Below are positions 1-6,143 of a stretch of 7,851 bases of DNA, piece by piece. The notes under the pieces were generated by a model, which was not told the DNA's origin, did no database searches, and saw nothing but the letters and a program-made list of their open reading frames with translations. Within the stretch, counting starts at the first letter, position 1. Each line of letters opens with the position of its first letter. The stretch is from a bacterium (GTDB lineage: Bacteria > Planctomycetota > B15-G4 > JADJEK01). The stretch covers positions 1 to 7,851 of the forward strand of contig JAUIEL010000306.1 of assembly GCA_030428825.1 (NCBI GenBank), given 5' to 3'. Both the position numbers and the translations under genes were made by a program.

Positions 1-1174
1 TGAACCCGGTGAAGTAGCCCGCGACCATCGCCCCCATGAGCGAGACCGGGATCGCCACCGCCACCATGAGCGTCGTCGCCAGCCGGCGCACGAAGAGGTA
101 GAGGACGAGGATCGCGAACAGCGCGCCCCAGCTCATCGACCCCTTCAGGTTGTCGAGGGCGCTGACGATCATCTCCGACTGGTCGAAGTAGACGTTGAAC
201 GAGTAGCCGGCGAGGCGCGGGTCCTCCTCCAGCTGCGCGAGCTGATCGGTCACCCGGCGGCAGACGTCGACCGTGTTCTCGTCCGACTCCTTGTTGACGA
301 CCGTGGTGATCGAGAACTTCCCGTTGACCCGGCTCACCTGGTCGCGGTACGAGCGCGCGAACGTCACCTCGGCCACGTCGCCGACCTGGACGTTCGTCCG
401 GACCGGATACGCGCGGATCTCGTCGAGCGAACGGAAGGACGAGTCGATGCGGAGGAGGAACTCGCTCCCCCCGTCCTCGATGCTGCCGGCCGGGAGCGTG
501 AAGTTGTCGCGGCGGAGCGCGGAGACGACCTCGTACAGGCCGACCCCGTGCGAGCGGAGCTTCTCGGGGGTCACGAAGATCCGGACCGAGTCCTGGACCA
601 TGCCCCAGGCGCGGACCTGCGCGACGCCGTCGACCGACTCGAGGCGCGGCTGGATGACGTCCTCGACGGTCCCGAACGGGTCGTCGACGTCGTCGTCGTA
701 CAGGATGCCGAGCCAGAAGATCGGCATCTCGGAGTCGTTCCAGCGCCAGATCCCGACGTTCTCGACCTCGTCCGGGAAGCTCGGCTTCGTCCGCTCCAGC
801 CGGTCGGAGAGCTCGTTGTACGCCTGGTCCATGTCCGTCGTGGACGAGAACCGGACGCGGATCCGGGCGTTGTTCGCGGAGGAGCGGGACTGGACCCGCG
901 TGATGCCGGGCATCGTGCGGACCGCGTCCTCGATCGGCCTGGTGACCTTCTCGGAGACCTCGTGCGGCGACGCGTTCGGGTACTCCGCCCAGACCGTCAT
1001 CTCCGGGTCCGAGAGCCCCTTCGGGAAGAGGAGGATCGGGATCCGGTCGTACGAGACGGCGCCGAGCACGAACAGCAGGACGAACAACATCAACGCCGTC
1101 ACCGGGCGGCGGAGCAGCGCCGCGAAGATCGGGTGGCGCGCGGCGGTCTCGCGGTCGGCCTCGGGGACGTCCAT
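1..1174 (-). CDS. RND-family efflux transporter permease subunit (C-terminal part outside window)
   Basis: This is the first 391 residues of a resistance-nodulation-division permease, a proton-driven inner-membrane pump that normally works with a periplasmic adaptor and an outer-membrane channel. A first transmembrane helix (about 24-44) is followed by the family's 'IPILLFPKGLSDPEMTV' stretch (45-61). The porter domain contains 'YPNASPHEV' (65-73), 'VTRPIEDAVRTMPGI' (77-91) and 'RSSANNARIRVRF' (97-109). After the porter subdomains the second helix starts near 345 and the frame leaves the window at 'GAMVAGYFTGF'. RND permeases are about 1000-1100 residues, so roughly 60% is missing. ATG at 1174 is the only reasonable start, because an in-frame stop lies 9 nt upstream; no strong Shine-Dalgarno precedes it. 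No adaptor gene lies upstream; the neighbour is divergent. Substrate cannot be told; the family call is firm, the subgroup (HAE1/AcrB-like versus metal) less so. Confidence 0.93.
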   Translation of the reverse strand, partial: MDVPEADRETAARHPIFAALLRRPVTALMLFVLLFVLGAVSYDRIPILLFPKGLSDPEMTVWAEYPNASPHEVSEKVTRPIEDAVRTMPGITRVQSRSSANNARIRVRFSSTTDMDQAYNELSDRLERTKPSFPDEVENVGIWRWNDSEMPIFWLGILYDDDVDDPFGTVEDVIQPRLESVDGVAQVRAWGMVQDSVRIFVTPEKLRSHGVGLYEVVSALRRDNFTLPAGSIEDGGSEFLLRIDSSFRSLDEIRAYPVRTNVQVGDVAEVTFARSYRDQVSRVNGKFSITTVVNKESDENTVDVCRRVTDQLAQLEEDPRLAGYSFNVYFDQSEMIVSALDNLKGSMSWGALFAILVLYLFVRRLATTLMVAVAIPVSLMGAMVAGYFTGF

Positions 1175-1251
1175 GCGGTCATTCTACGGGCCGGCGGTTC
1201 GCCCGTGAGGGCGGCTCGGGCGGACGGCGACATTCCGCGCCGCCTCGGCCG

Positions 1252-1280
1252 TTGACACGCCGGGGCCGCGGCGCCACACT
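1252..1280 (+). promoter_or_regulatory. Candidate sigma70-type promoter of the B12-riboswitch transcript
   Basis: TTGACA at 1252-1257 is a perfect -35 hexamer. After exactly 17 bp comes CACACT (1275-1280), a weak -10 matching TATAAT at 3 of 6 positions. A start about 7 nt further on (near 1287) would fall just before the first helix of the riboswitch at 1290, which is what makes the assignment attractive. The -10 is poor, as is common in GC-rich genomes. The 77 bp between the divergent RND start and this box show no convincing second promoter. Confidence 0.5.
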
Positions 1281-1289
1281 CCCCGCACA

Positions 1290-1442
1290 CCTTCGGCGCA
1301 GGGAAGTCCGGTGCGAATCCGGCGCGGTCCCGCCGCTGTGAGTGGGGACGACGGAGCCCTCAGGCCACTGTCCCGGTCGCGTCGACCGGACGGGAAGGCG
1401 GCTCCCGAGGACGATCCACGAGCCAGAACATCTGGCCGAAGG
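1290..1442 (+). promoter_or_regulatory. Cobalamin (vitamin B12) riboswitch aptamer
   Basis: All the family landmarks appear in order. P1 is closed by CCTTCGG (1290-1296) pairing perfectly with CCGAAGG (1436-1442). GGGAAGTCCGGTGCGAATCC (1301-1320) leads into the GGTGCGAATCCGG core (1310-1322) and the CCGCCGCTGTGA segment (1330-1341). GCCACTG (1364-1370) and GGGAAGGC (1392-1399) flank an arm with a perfect 6-bp stem, CCGGTC/GACCGG (1373-1378 / 1384-1389). A B12 box, AGCCAGAACATCTGGC, lies at 1421-1436 and matches the usual AGCCAGGAGACCTGCC at 12 of 16 positions. Such riboswitches bind adenosyl- or methylcobalamin and usually repress cobalamin synthesis or uptake genes when the vitamin is plentiful. 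Orientation and position place it in the 5' leader of the exported-protein gene at 1579. Which cobalamin form it prefers cannot be told. Confidence 0.95.
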
Positions 1443-1499
1443 GAAGTTCGGTCTCGGCGTCTCGCGGATTGGGCGCCTCGAGGACGGTCCCTCCGGGCC

Positions 1500-1575
1500 G
1501 GACTCCCCGCCCCCGATCCCTCGCCGCCGAGCCTGGTCCGTCCGGACGCGTGTGACGTCCGGCCCGAGGGAGTCC
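1500..1575 (+). promoter_or_regulatory. Candidate riboswitch expression platform that can mask the Shine-Dalgarno
   Basis: The 136 nt between aptamer and gene contain no U-run terminator, so control is more likely at translation initiation. GGACTCCC (1500-1507) is the exact complement of GGGAGTCC (1568-1575), which includes most of the Shine-Dalgarno. Competing pairings are also perfect: CGGGCC (1494-1499) with GGCCCG (1561-1566), and CCGGACG (1542-1548) with CGTCCGG (1556-1562), a 7-bp stem with a 7-nt loop ending just before the Shine-Dalgarno. Mutually exclusive helices next to a ribosome site are what an expression platform needs. In GC-rich DNA some complementarity arises by chance, so this remains a model. 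Confidence 0.42.
1566..1572 (+). promoter_or_regulatory. Shine-Dalgarno that fixes the start of the riboswitch-controlled gene
   Basis: GAGGGAG lies 6 nt before ATG at 1579. The frame is open further upstream, with another ATG at 1342 inside the riboswitch. Only the 1579 start has a good ribosome site and yields a signal peptide at the N-terminus. Confidence 0.75.
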
Positions 1576-1578
1576 TCC

Positions 1579-2580
1579 ATGTCGTTCCCGTTCGCCCGTC
1601 GCGCGATGCCCGTCGCGCTCCTCTCCGTCTCGGTCTCCGTCTCGTCGCCGCTCTCCGCGAGCGAGTTCGCGACCACCGTCGCCCAGTTCACCCCCGGCCC
1701 CGGCGCGAGCGCCTCGTTCCCCGCGTCGAACCTCCTCGGCGGCCCGCAGGGGGGCGGCCTCGGAGCCGGCGGGCTGCACGTCTGCGTGCTCGGCGACGCC
1801 GGCTCGGTCACGGTCGGTTTCAACGTCGTCGTCCAGGACGGCCCGGGCGCCGACTTCCTGGCGTACGAGAACGGCTTCGTCGTCGGCGGCGGCGCGTCCG
1901 TGTTCGCCGAGCTCGCGTTCGTGGAGGTCTCGAGCGACGGCGTGAGCTTCGCCCGCTTCCCGAGCTCGGTCCACGCCGCGACGGGGACGGGGATGGGTTC
2001 GTTCGCCGGGCTCCTCGGCGGGATGCCGGTCCTCGCGAACGTCGCCACGAACTCGATCCCGCCGGAGGACCCGGTGCGGGCCGGCGGAGAGGCGTTCGAC
2101 CTCGCCGAGCTCGCCGGCGACCCGCTGGTCGTCTCCGGTGCGGTCGACCTGTCCGCGATCCGGTTCGTGCGGTTCGTCGACGTCCTCCCCGGCGAGACCG
2201 ACTCGAACGGCGTCCCGATCCCCGGCGGCGGCGCGGCGGACCCGGACGCCGTCACCGTCGTCAACCACCCGGGCACCGTCACCGCGAACCAACCGGTCTG
2301 CGACCTCTCGATCGACGGCGGCGGCTTCCTCGTGCTGCGCCTCGGCGATCCGAACGGCTTCTTCGACCTCGACCTGACGAAGCTCCGCGCCTCGCTCAAC
2401 CTGGTCGAGTTCCCGTTCGCGGTCGCCCTCCCCGCGTTCGTCCCGACCGCCTTCGACGGCAACGTCTACACGCTGAAGACGCTCGGTCCGGTCGTGAACC
2501 AGGGAGTCACCGGCGCGTTCGCGGTGTCGGTGGAGGACTTCGCGGGCGGCTTCTCGGGCGATCAGGTGATGGTGCAGTAG
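1579..2580 (+). CDS. Exported protein of unknown function under B12-riboswitch control ('YENGF' type)
   Basis: This is a 333-residue protein. Its N-terminus is a Sec signal peptide: basic residues at 7-8, a hydrophobic core at 11-22 and a likely cleavage after A27 (LSA/SEF). The mature part is rich in Gly, Val, Asp and Phe, with alternating hydrophobic strands that suggest a beta-sandwich. Notable segments are 'VTVGFNVVVQDGPGADFLAYENGF' (77-100), 'FAELAFVEVSSDGVSFARFP' (109-128) and 'IRFVRFVDVLPGETDSNGVPIPGG' (194-217). From memory these resemble proteins annotated only as 'cell surface protein' in Geobacter-like bacteria and planctomycetes, which read '...DF-VFENGF...FAELA-VEVSSDG'; I could not check this. 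No PEP-CTERM tail, lipobox or transmembrane anchor is visible, so it is probably periplasmic or secreted. The upstream B12 riboswitch suggests a role in capturing or handling corrinoids, or replacement of a B12-dependent function. That role is inference; no B12-binding motif is recognisable. Confidence 0.8.
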   Translation: MSFPFARRAMPVALLSVSVSVSSPLSASEFATTVAQFTPGPGASASFPASNLLGGPQGGGLGAGGLHVCVLGDAGSVTVGFNVVVQDGPGADFLAYENGFVVGGGASVFAELAFVEVSSDGVSFARFPSSVHAATGTGMGSFAGLLGGMPVLANVATNSIPPEDPVRAGGEAFDLAELAGDPLVVSGAVDLSAIRFVRFVDVLPGETDSNGVPIPGGGAADPDAVTVVNHPGTVTANQPVCDLSIDGGGFLVLRLGDPNGFFDLDLTKLRASLNLVEFPFAVALPAFVPTAFDGNVYTLKTLGPVVNQGVTGAFAVSVEDFAGGFSGDQVMVQ

Positions 2581-2631
2581 GAGGGGAGAGCAGGGGAGAG
2601 CAGGAGAGAGCAAGGGAGAGCAGGGGAGAGC
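2581..2631 (+). repeat. Tandem array of a 10-nt GA-rich unit
   Basis: Directly after the stop codon of the exported-protein gene come five units of ten bases: GAGGGGAGAG, CAGGGGAGAG, CAGGAGAGAG, CAAGGGAGAG and CAGGGGAGAG, then a degenerate CGGGCGAGGA. The strand is almost pure purine, broken by one C per unit. The same unit does not occur elsewhere in the window except as an inverted array at 2722-2757. Confidence 0.85.
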
Positions 2632-2757
2632 GGGCGAGGACTCGAGTCGTGGTCGGGGGGCCCACGAGGCGCTCGGTCCCGGTGTGGACTCCACGTTCTC
2701 CACCGACTCCGGTGCTCGGGGACTCTCCCCTGCTCTCCCCTGCTCTCCCTTGCTCTC
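2606..2757. repeat. Long inverted repeat between convergent genes; possible bidirectional terminator or palindromic element
   Basis: Positions 2606-2631 and 2732-2757 are a perfect 26-bp inverted repeat, formed by the GA-rich units and their reverse complement (TGCTCTCCCC units). The 100-nt spacer (2632-2731) carries further small palindromes: GACTCGAGTC (2639-2648), CGAG/CTCG (2665-2668 / 2672-2675), GTGG/CCAC (2684-2687 / 2691-2694) and CACCG/CGGTG (2701-2705 / 2710-2714). The element fills the gap between two genes that converge on it, the usual place for a shared terminator. No T-run follows either arm, so a classical intrinsic terminator is not shown. It could instead be a member of a dispersed repeat family. 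Confidence 0.7.
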
Positions 2758-2767
2758 GTTGCTTCCT

Positions 2768-4915
2768 CTACCACCGGATCGGGACGAGGTGGAAGAGGCG
2801 CAGCGTCGAGTCCTCGCCTTCTCTCTCGTAGCCGAACAGGAACGCGAGCGAGCGTGTCGTCCGGGTTCCCTCGGTCCGGTCGCGGTAGACGCCGCCGAGG
2901 ATCGAGAGTTCGGTGAGGGCGCGGGCGGGGTCGTGCTCGTGGCGGACGAGGTGGAAGAGGGAGTGCCAGAGGCTCGAACCGTCGGCGTCGGCGGTGCGGG
3001 AGAAGAGGGGCCAGAGGACCCAGGTGCGGCGGGAGGGGCCGACCTCGCCGTCGGACGCGCGGTCGTAGAAGAGCGGGAAGAACCACCGCGTCGCCCTCCC
3101 CTCGGCGCGGCGGGCGCCGCCGAGCGGCCAGAGGACGTTCGTGCGCGAGCGCGTCCCGTCGTCGGTCGAGCCGCGCGCGAAGAGCGGCCAGAGCGTCGAC
3201 CACGTCACGAGGCCGTCCTCCTCGTCGCGCCCGATCAGCGGCCAGAGGTGCCGCCGGCCGTCGCCGTCCCCGTCGTCGAACCACCAGAGGAACGGGAAGA
3301 TCCAGCGCGCGGTCTCGTCGCCGTCCCGCTCGAACGAGGAGAGCGGCCAGAGGACGGAGGTCTGGTCGCCGACCGGCGCGTCCCCGGTGACGAAGCGGGC
3401 GTCGAGCAGCGGGAGGACGCTCGTGCGGCGGCCGTCGTCGTCTTCGACCGAGCCGAGGACCGGCCAGAGGAGCGTCGAAGCCCGGTCGGCGTCCGTCGTC
3501 CGGTCGAAGAGGCCGAGGACGTTCAGGTGGGAGCGGTCTCCCTCGCGATCGAACCAGAAGAGCGGGAAGACGCGGCGGTGCGCGCCGCCGTCGCGGGTCT
3601 CGAACCGCGCCAGCGGCCAGACGACGTCGGTCCGGTCGAGGCCGTTCCGCGCGTCCTCGGTGTCGATCCAGAGCGGCGGCAGCACGAACGTCCGCTCGAA
3701 CGCGCCGTGCGCCTCGCGGTGCCGTCCCCAGAGCGGGACGAGGTGGACCGACTCCGACGACGCGTCGCGGATCCGGTACCAGAGCGGGAGGATCACCTCG
3801 ACGTCGGCCGACTCCCGCTTCGTGAACCAGAGGAGCGGGAGGAGGCGGAGGTGCCACCCGGGGTCGTCGCCGTCCCGCCGCTCGTACCGCCACAGCGGCC
3901 ACGGCGCGTCCCACGCGGTCAGGCCGCGCGCCGGGTCGGACTCGTGCGCGAGGAGCGGCGGGACGATCCATGTCTTCTCGCGGCCGGCCCGCTCCTCCAG
4001 GTGGCCGAACAGCGGGAACAGGACCCGGAGCTCCTCCTTCGCGTCCTCGCCGTGGAACCAGATCGGGAAGAGGTGGTTCCACTCCTCGACCGTCTCGCCG
4101 CGCTCGTCGACCCGGCCGAAGCGGGCGTACAGGCCGGACCACGGCTCGTCGAGGAGGCCGAGGAGGCGCGTCCGGAACCGGCCGTCGGTGCGCGTGTGCT
4201 CGAACAGCTGGAACAGGTCGAGGACGTGGAGGAGCTTCGTCTCGTGTTCCTGGGAGGGCACGCCGTCGACCACGAGCTGAGACCGCTGTCCGTGGACCAG
4301 CGCGAGGAGGTCGTCGAGGATCGCCGCCACGTGGAGTTCGCGGTTCTCGGTCGCCTCGCCCGCCTCGTCGACCCAGCCGTGACGGTCGTTCCGGAAGAGC
4401 GCGAAGAGCGGCCAGAGCGCGACGAGGGAGAGCCGGCTCCGCGCGCCGTCGTCCGACCGGTCCCAGTCGAGGATCGGCCCGAGGACGGTGTCGGTCCGCG
4501 CCGGCGCCTCCGGCCCGCCGTACCGGTCGACCCCGTAGATCGGCCAGACGTGGAACTTCTCGCGGTGCGGTCCCCGCGCCTGGAACAGGACCGGGAAGAG
4601 CGTGCGTTCGATGCTCTCGGTCCGATCGTTCTCTGTACGCCAGTAGAGGAGTCCGAGGTTCAGGAAGTCCTCCCCCTCGCCGTCGTCCTCGTGGATCCAG
4701 AGCGGGAACGCGCGCGAGCCGTGCGCCTCTCCCTCCCGGTGGAACCGGACCAGCGGCCAGAGGGCGTCGACCGCGTATCCCTCCGGGTTCTCCGACGTCT
4801 CGTACCGCGCGAGCGGAAGGAAGTTGAATCGCTCGTCGACCCCTTCCCGCTCCGGCGCCCGGCAGGCGGCGGTCGAGAGGAGGAGCGCCGTCAGCACCCC
4901 CGCGTCGAACCTCAT
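2768..4915 (-). CDS. Predicted lipoprotein built of 'WPL/FPL' repeats, function unknown
   Basis: This is a 715-residue protein that I cannot place in a named family. The N-terminus reads as a lipoprotein signal: hydrophobic core at 7-13, then STAAC with the acylated Cys at 18 (Thr at -3 is slightly unusual). From residue 52 to the end, about 24 short anchors of the form [LFV]-[WFLV]-P-[LIV] recur, for example LWPL at 52, 167, 522, 557, 575, 595 and 634, and FPLFW-like at 299, 450 and 613. Between them lie acidic/basic turns (RDGD, DREGD, DDDGRR). Spacing is often 18-25 residues, suggesting paired beta-strands in a propeller, solenoid or barrel. Residues about 185-275 lack the anchors and look partly helical. 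The protein ends in Trp (LVPIRW), as outer-membrane strands often do. The start codon overlaps the glycosyltransferase stop by ATGA, implying coupled translation and perhaps a shared envelope role (inference). Earlier in-frame starts would run into the glycosyltransferase gene and lose the signal peptide. Confidence 0.85.
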   Translation of the reverse strand: MRFDAGVLTALLLSTAACRAPEREGVDERFNFLPLARYETSENPEGYAVDALWPLVRFHREGEAHGSRAFPLWIHEDDGEGEDFLNLGLLYWRTENDRTESIERTLFPVLFQARGPHREKFHVWPIYGVDRYGGPEAPARTDTVLGPILDWDRSDDGARSRLSLVALWPLFALFRNDRHGWVDEAGEATENRELHVAAILDDLLALVHGQRSQLVVDGVPSQEHETKLLHVLDLFQLFEHTRTDGRFRTRLLGLLDEPWSGLYARFGRVDERGETVEEWNHLFPIWFHGEDAKEELRVLFPLFGHLEERAGREKTWIVPPLLAHESDPARGLTAWDAPWPLWRYERRDGDDPGWHLRLLPLLWFTKRESADVEVILPLWYRIRDASSESVHLVPLWGRHREAHGAFERTFVLPPLWIDTEDARNGLDRTDVVWPLARFETRDGGAHRRVFPLFWFDREGDRSHLNVLGLFDRTTDADRASTLLWPVLGSVEDDDGRRTSVLPLLDARFVTGDAPVGDQTSVLWPLSSFERDGDETARWIFPFLWWFDDGDGDGRRHLWPLIGRDEEDGLVTWSTLWPLFARGSTDDGTRSRTNVLWPLGGARRAEGRATRWFFPLFYDRASDGEVGPSRRTWVLWPLFSRTADADGSSLWHSLFHLVRHEHDPARALTELSILGGVYRDRTEGTRTTRSLAFLFGYEREGEDSTLRLFHLVPIRW

Positions 4916-6012
4916 CCGGCGACCTCCCGGTAGACGTCCATCGTCGCCCGCGCCGCGCGCTCCCAGGTGAACGTCGCCGCGTGCGCCCTCCCCGCCTCGC
5001 GTAGCGCGCGGCCCCGGGTCGGGTTGCCGACGACGTGAAGCAACGCCCGGGCCAACGCGTCGTCGTCGGTCGTGTCGCAGAGGACCGCGGGCCCGCCGTC
5101 CTCCCCGACGACCTCGCGCGCGACCGGGACGTCGGCGGCGACGACCGGGGTGCCGCACGCCATCGCCTCGAGCATCGGGAGGCCGAACCCCTCCGCGAGG
5201 CCGGGGAAGACGAACAGCTCGGCCCCGGCGTAGAGCGCGGGGAGGTCGGCGTCGGCCACGAACCCGGGGAGGACGACGCGGTCGCGGGCCCGCGTCGACG
5301 CGATCGCCGCCGCGACCTCCTCGAACCCGTGCGCCCGACCGCCGGCGAGGACGAGGGAGAGGTCGTCGCGGGCCCGCGCCACCCGGTCGAACGCCCTCAC
5401 CAGCGGAAGGAGGTTCTTCCGGGCGGAGAGGAGCCCGACGAACAGGAGGTACGGCTTCCGCACGCCGAGCCGCGAGAGGGTCCGGTCGATCGCCGTCCGG
5501 TCCGGCGCGGTGAAGCGCGGCTCGATCCCGTGGTGGACGACCGCGAATCGCTCCTCCGAGAGGTCGAACCACGCCCGGAACGCGTCGCGCGTCGCCGCGG
5601 AGACGCAGACGATCCGGTCCGCCCGCTCGGCCAACCACGCGTACGCCGCGCGCTTCTTCTCGCGGAACCCGGCGTCCGCGATCGCCGCGTCGGCCGCGCC
5701 GCCGATGTCATGCAGCGTCGCGACGGTCGGGAACCCGCGCCGTCTCGGCAGCCGCGCGTCGAGCCCGTGGAAGACGTCGAACGGCCCGAGCGTCGTGCCG
5801 AGCAGCGGCTCGACGAACCAGCGCGCCCGAGCGTTCGCCGCGCCCGGCGCGTACCGATGCGACCGCCGCCGCCACCGCGAGGCGCGCACGCCGAGCGTGA
5901 ACGCGTCGTCCGGGAACGCGCGGAGCATCGCGTCCGCCAGGCACGTCGCGTACCGCGCCACCCCCGTCCGGTGCGGCTTCGCGGCGCAGGAGATGTCGAG
6001 CGCGACGCGCAT
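4912..6012 (-). CDS. GT4-type glycosyltransferase (GT-B fold)
   Basis: This is a 366-residue glycosyltransferase of normal length for the GT4/RfaG-like group, which transfers a sugar from a nucleotide-sugar donor with retention of configuration, usually onto lipopolysaccharide, exopolysaccharide or another glycan. The N-terminal acceptor domain contains 'TGVARYATCLADAML' (16-30) and 'DVFHGLDARLP' (79-89). The donor domain contains 'LLFVGLLSARKNLLPLVRAF' (189-208, with R198 and K199 expected at the donor phosphates), 'LVLAGG' (220-225) and the E-x7-E signature 'EGFGLPMLE' (E274, E282), followed by 'ACGTPVVAADVPVAREVVG' (285-303). No transmembrane segment is seen, so it likely acts at the cytoplasmic face of the membrane. 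ATG at 6012 gives a canonical N-terminus ('MRVALDIS'), though only a weak AGGG precedes it. It is coupled to the lipoprotein gene downstream. Donor and acceptor sugars cannot be told. Confidence 0.93.
   Translation of the reverse strand: MRVALDISCAAKPHRTGVARYATCLADAMLRAFPDDAFTLGVRASRWRRRSHRYAPGAANARARWFVEPLLGTTLGPFDVFHGLDARLPRRRGFPTVATLHDIGGAADAAIADAGFREKKRAAYAWLAERADRIVCVSAATRDAFRAWFDLSEERFAVVHHGIEPRFTAPDRTAIDRTLSRLGVRKPYLLFVGLLSARKNLLPLVRAFDRVARARDDLSLVLAGGRAHGFEEVAAAIASTRARDRVVLPGFVADADLPALYAGAELFVFPGLAEGFGLPMLEAMACGTPVVAADVPVAREVVGEDGGPAVLCDTTDDDALARALLHVVGNPTRGRALREAGRAHAATFTWERAARATMDVYREVAG
4922..4928 (-). promoter_or_regulatory. Shine-Dalgarno of the WPL-repeat lipoprotein gene, inside the glycosyltransferase gene
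   Basis: On the minus strand GGGAGGT lies 6 nt before the ATG at 4915, within the last codons of the glycosyltransferase. It decides the start in a frame that stays open for about 240 more codons upstream, and supports translational coupling of the two genes. Confidence 0.72.
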
Positions 6013-6057
6013 GCGCGAACCCTAGAACCGGCGAGCCGCGGAGAGAAGGCCGGAAGT

Positions 6058-6083
6058 GGGGGCCGGGGATCGGGGGGGCGGGG
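6058..6083 (+). other. G-run cluster with quadruplex-forming pattern, between aldolase and glycosyltransferase genes
   Basis: Four G-runs lie close together on the plus strand: 5 G at 6058-6062, 4 at 6065-6068, 7 at 6072-6078 and 4 at 6080-6083, with loops of 2, 3 and 1 nt. This fits the standard G3+N1-7 pattern with room to spare. A direct repeat CGGGGATCGG occurs at 6064-6073 and 6079-6088. Because both flanking genes run leftwards, the G-rich strand is the template and the RNA would be C-rich. Confidence 0.6.
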
Positions 6084-6111
6084 ATCGGAGGCGTCGGGGA
6101 GCTCGCGCGGC

Positions 6112-6131
6112 CCGGGGACCGGCGACCCCGG
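6112..6131 (-). terminator. Possible weak hairpin downstream of the aldolase gene
   Basis: CCGGGG (6112-6117) and CCCCGG (6126-6131) form a 6-bp all-GC stem with an 8-nt loop, 12 nt beyond the aldolase stop. No U-run follows in the leftward transcript, so an intrinsic terminator is doubtful. A Rho-dependent end or read-through into the glycosyltransferase is equally possible. The remaining spacer (6013-6143) shows no gene and no clear promoter. Confidence 0.25.
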
Positions 6132-6143
6132 CTCCGTCCCCCC

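Noticed and set aside
1290..1442. The riboswitch as regulator of the RND permease
   Set aside because: The aptamer is on the plus strand and the permease gene runs the other way, so it is not in that transcript.
1342..1578. An upstream ATG at 1342 extending the exported protein by 79 residues
   Set aside because: It starts inside the riboswitch aptamer and would bury the signal peptide. The ATG at 1579 has a well-spaced GAGGGAG.
1179..2703. Long minus-strand frames opposite the B12-riboswitch gene
   Set aside because: Their products are compositionally biased, cross the riboswitch and the GA-rich repeat, and show no motif. The plus-strand gene has a signal peptide and Shine-Dalgarno.
2581..2757. 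The regular 10-nt repeats as a CRISPR array
   Set aside because: The units are contiguous with no unique spacers and far shorter than CRISPR repeats; there are no cas genes.
2684..4933. A 749-codon open frame on the plus strand opposite the lipoprotein gene
   Set aside because: Its product is dominated by Arg, Glu, Pro and Val with no domain or signal. It mirrors the WPL-repeat gene, whose product has a signal peptide, regular repeats and its own Shine-Dalgarno. Long antisense frames are normal at this GC content.
2768..5638. The lipoprotein frame read as one 956-residue protein from 5638
   Set aside because: The first 241 residues lie in another frame of the clearly coding glycosyltransferase gene and are low-complexity Arg/Gly/Pro. 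The signal peptide and Shine-Dalgarno are at 4915.
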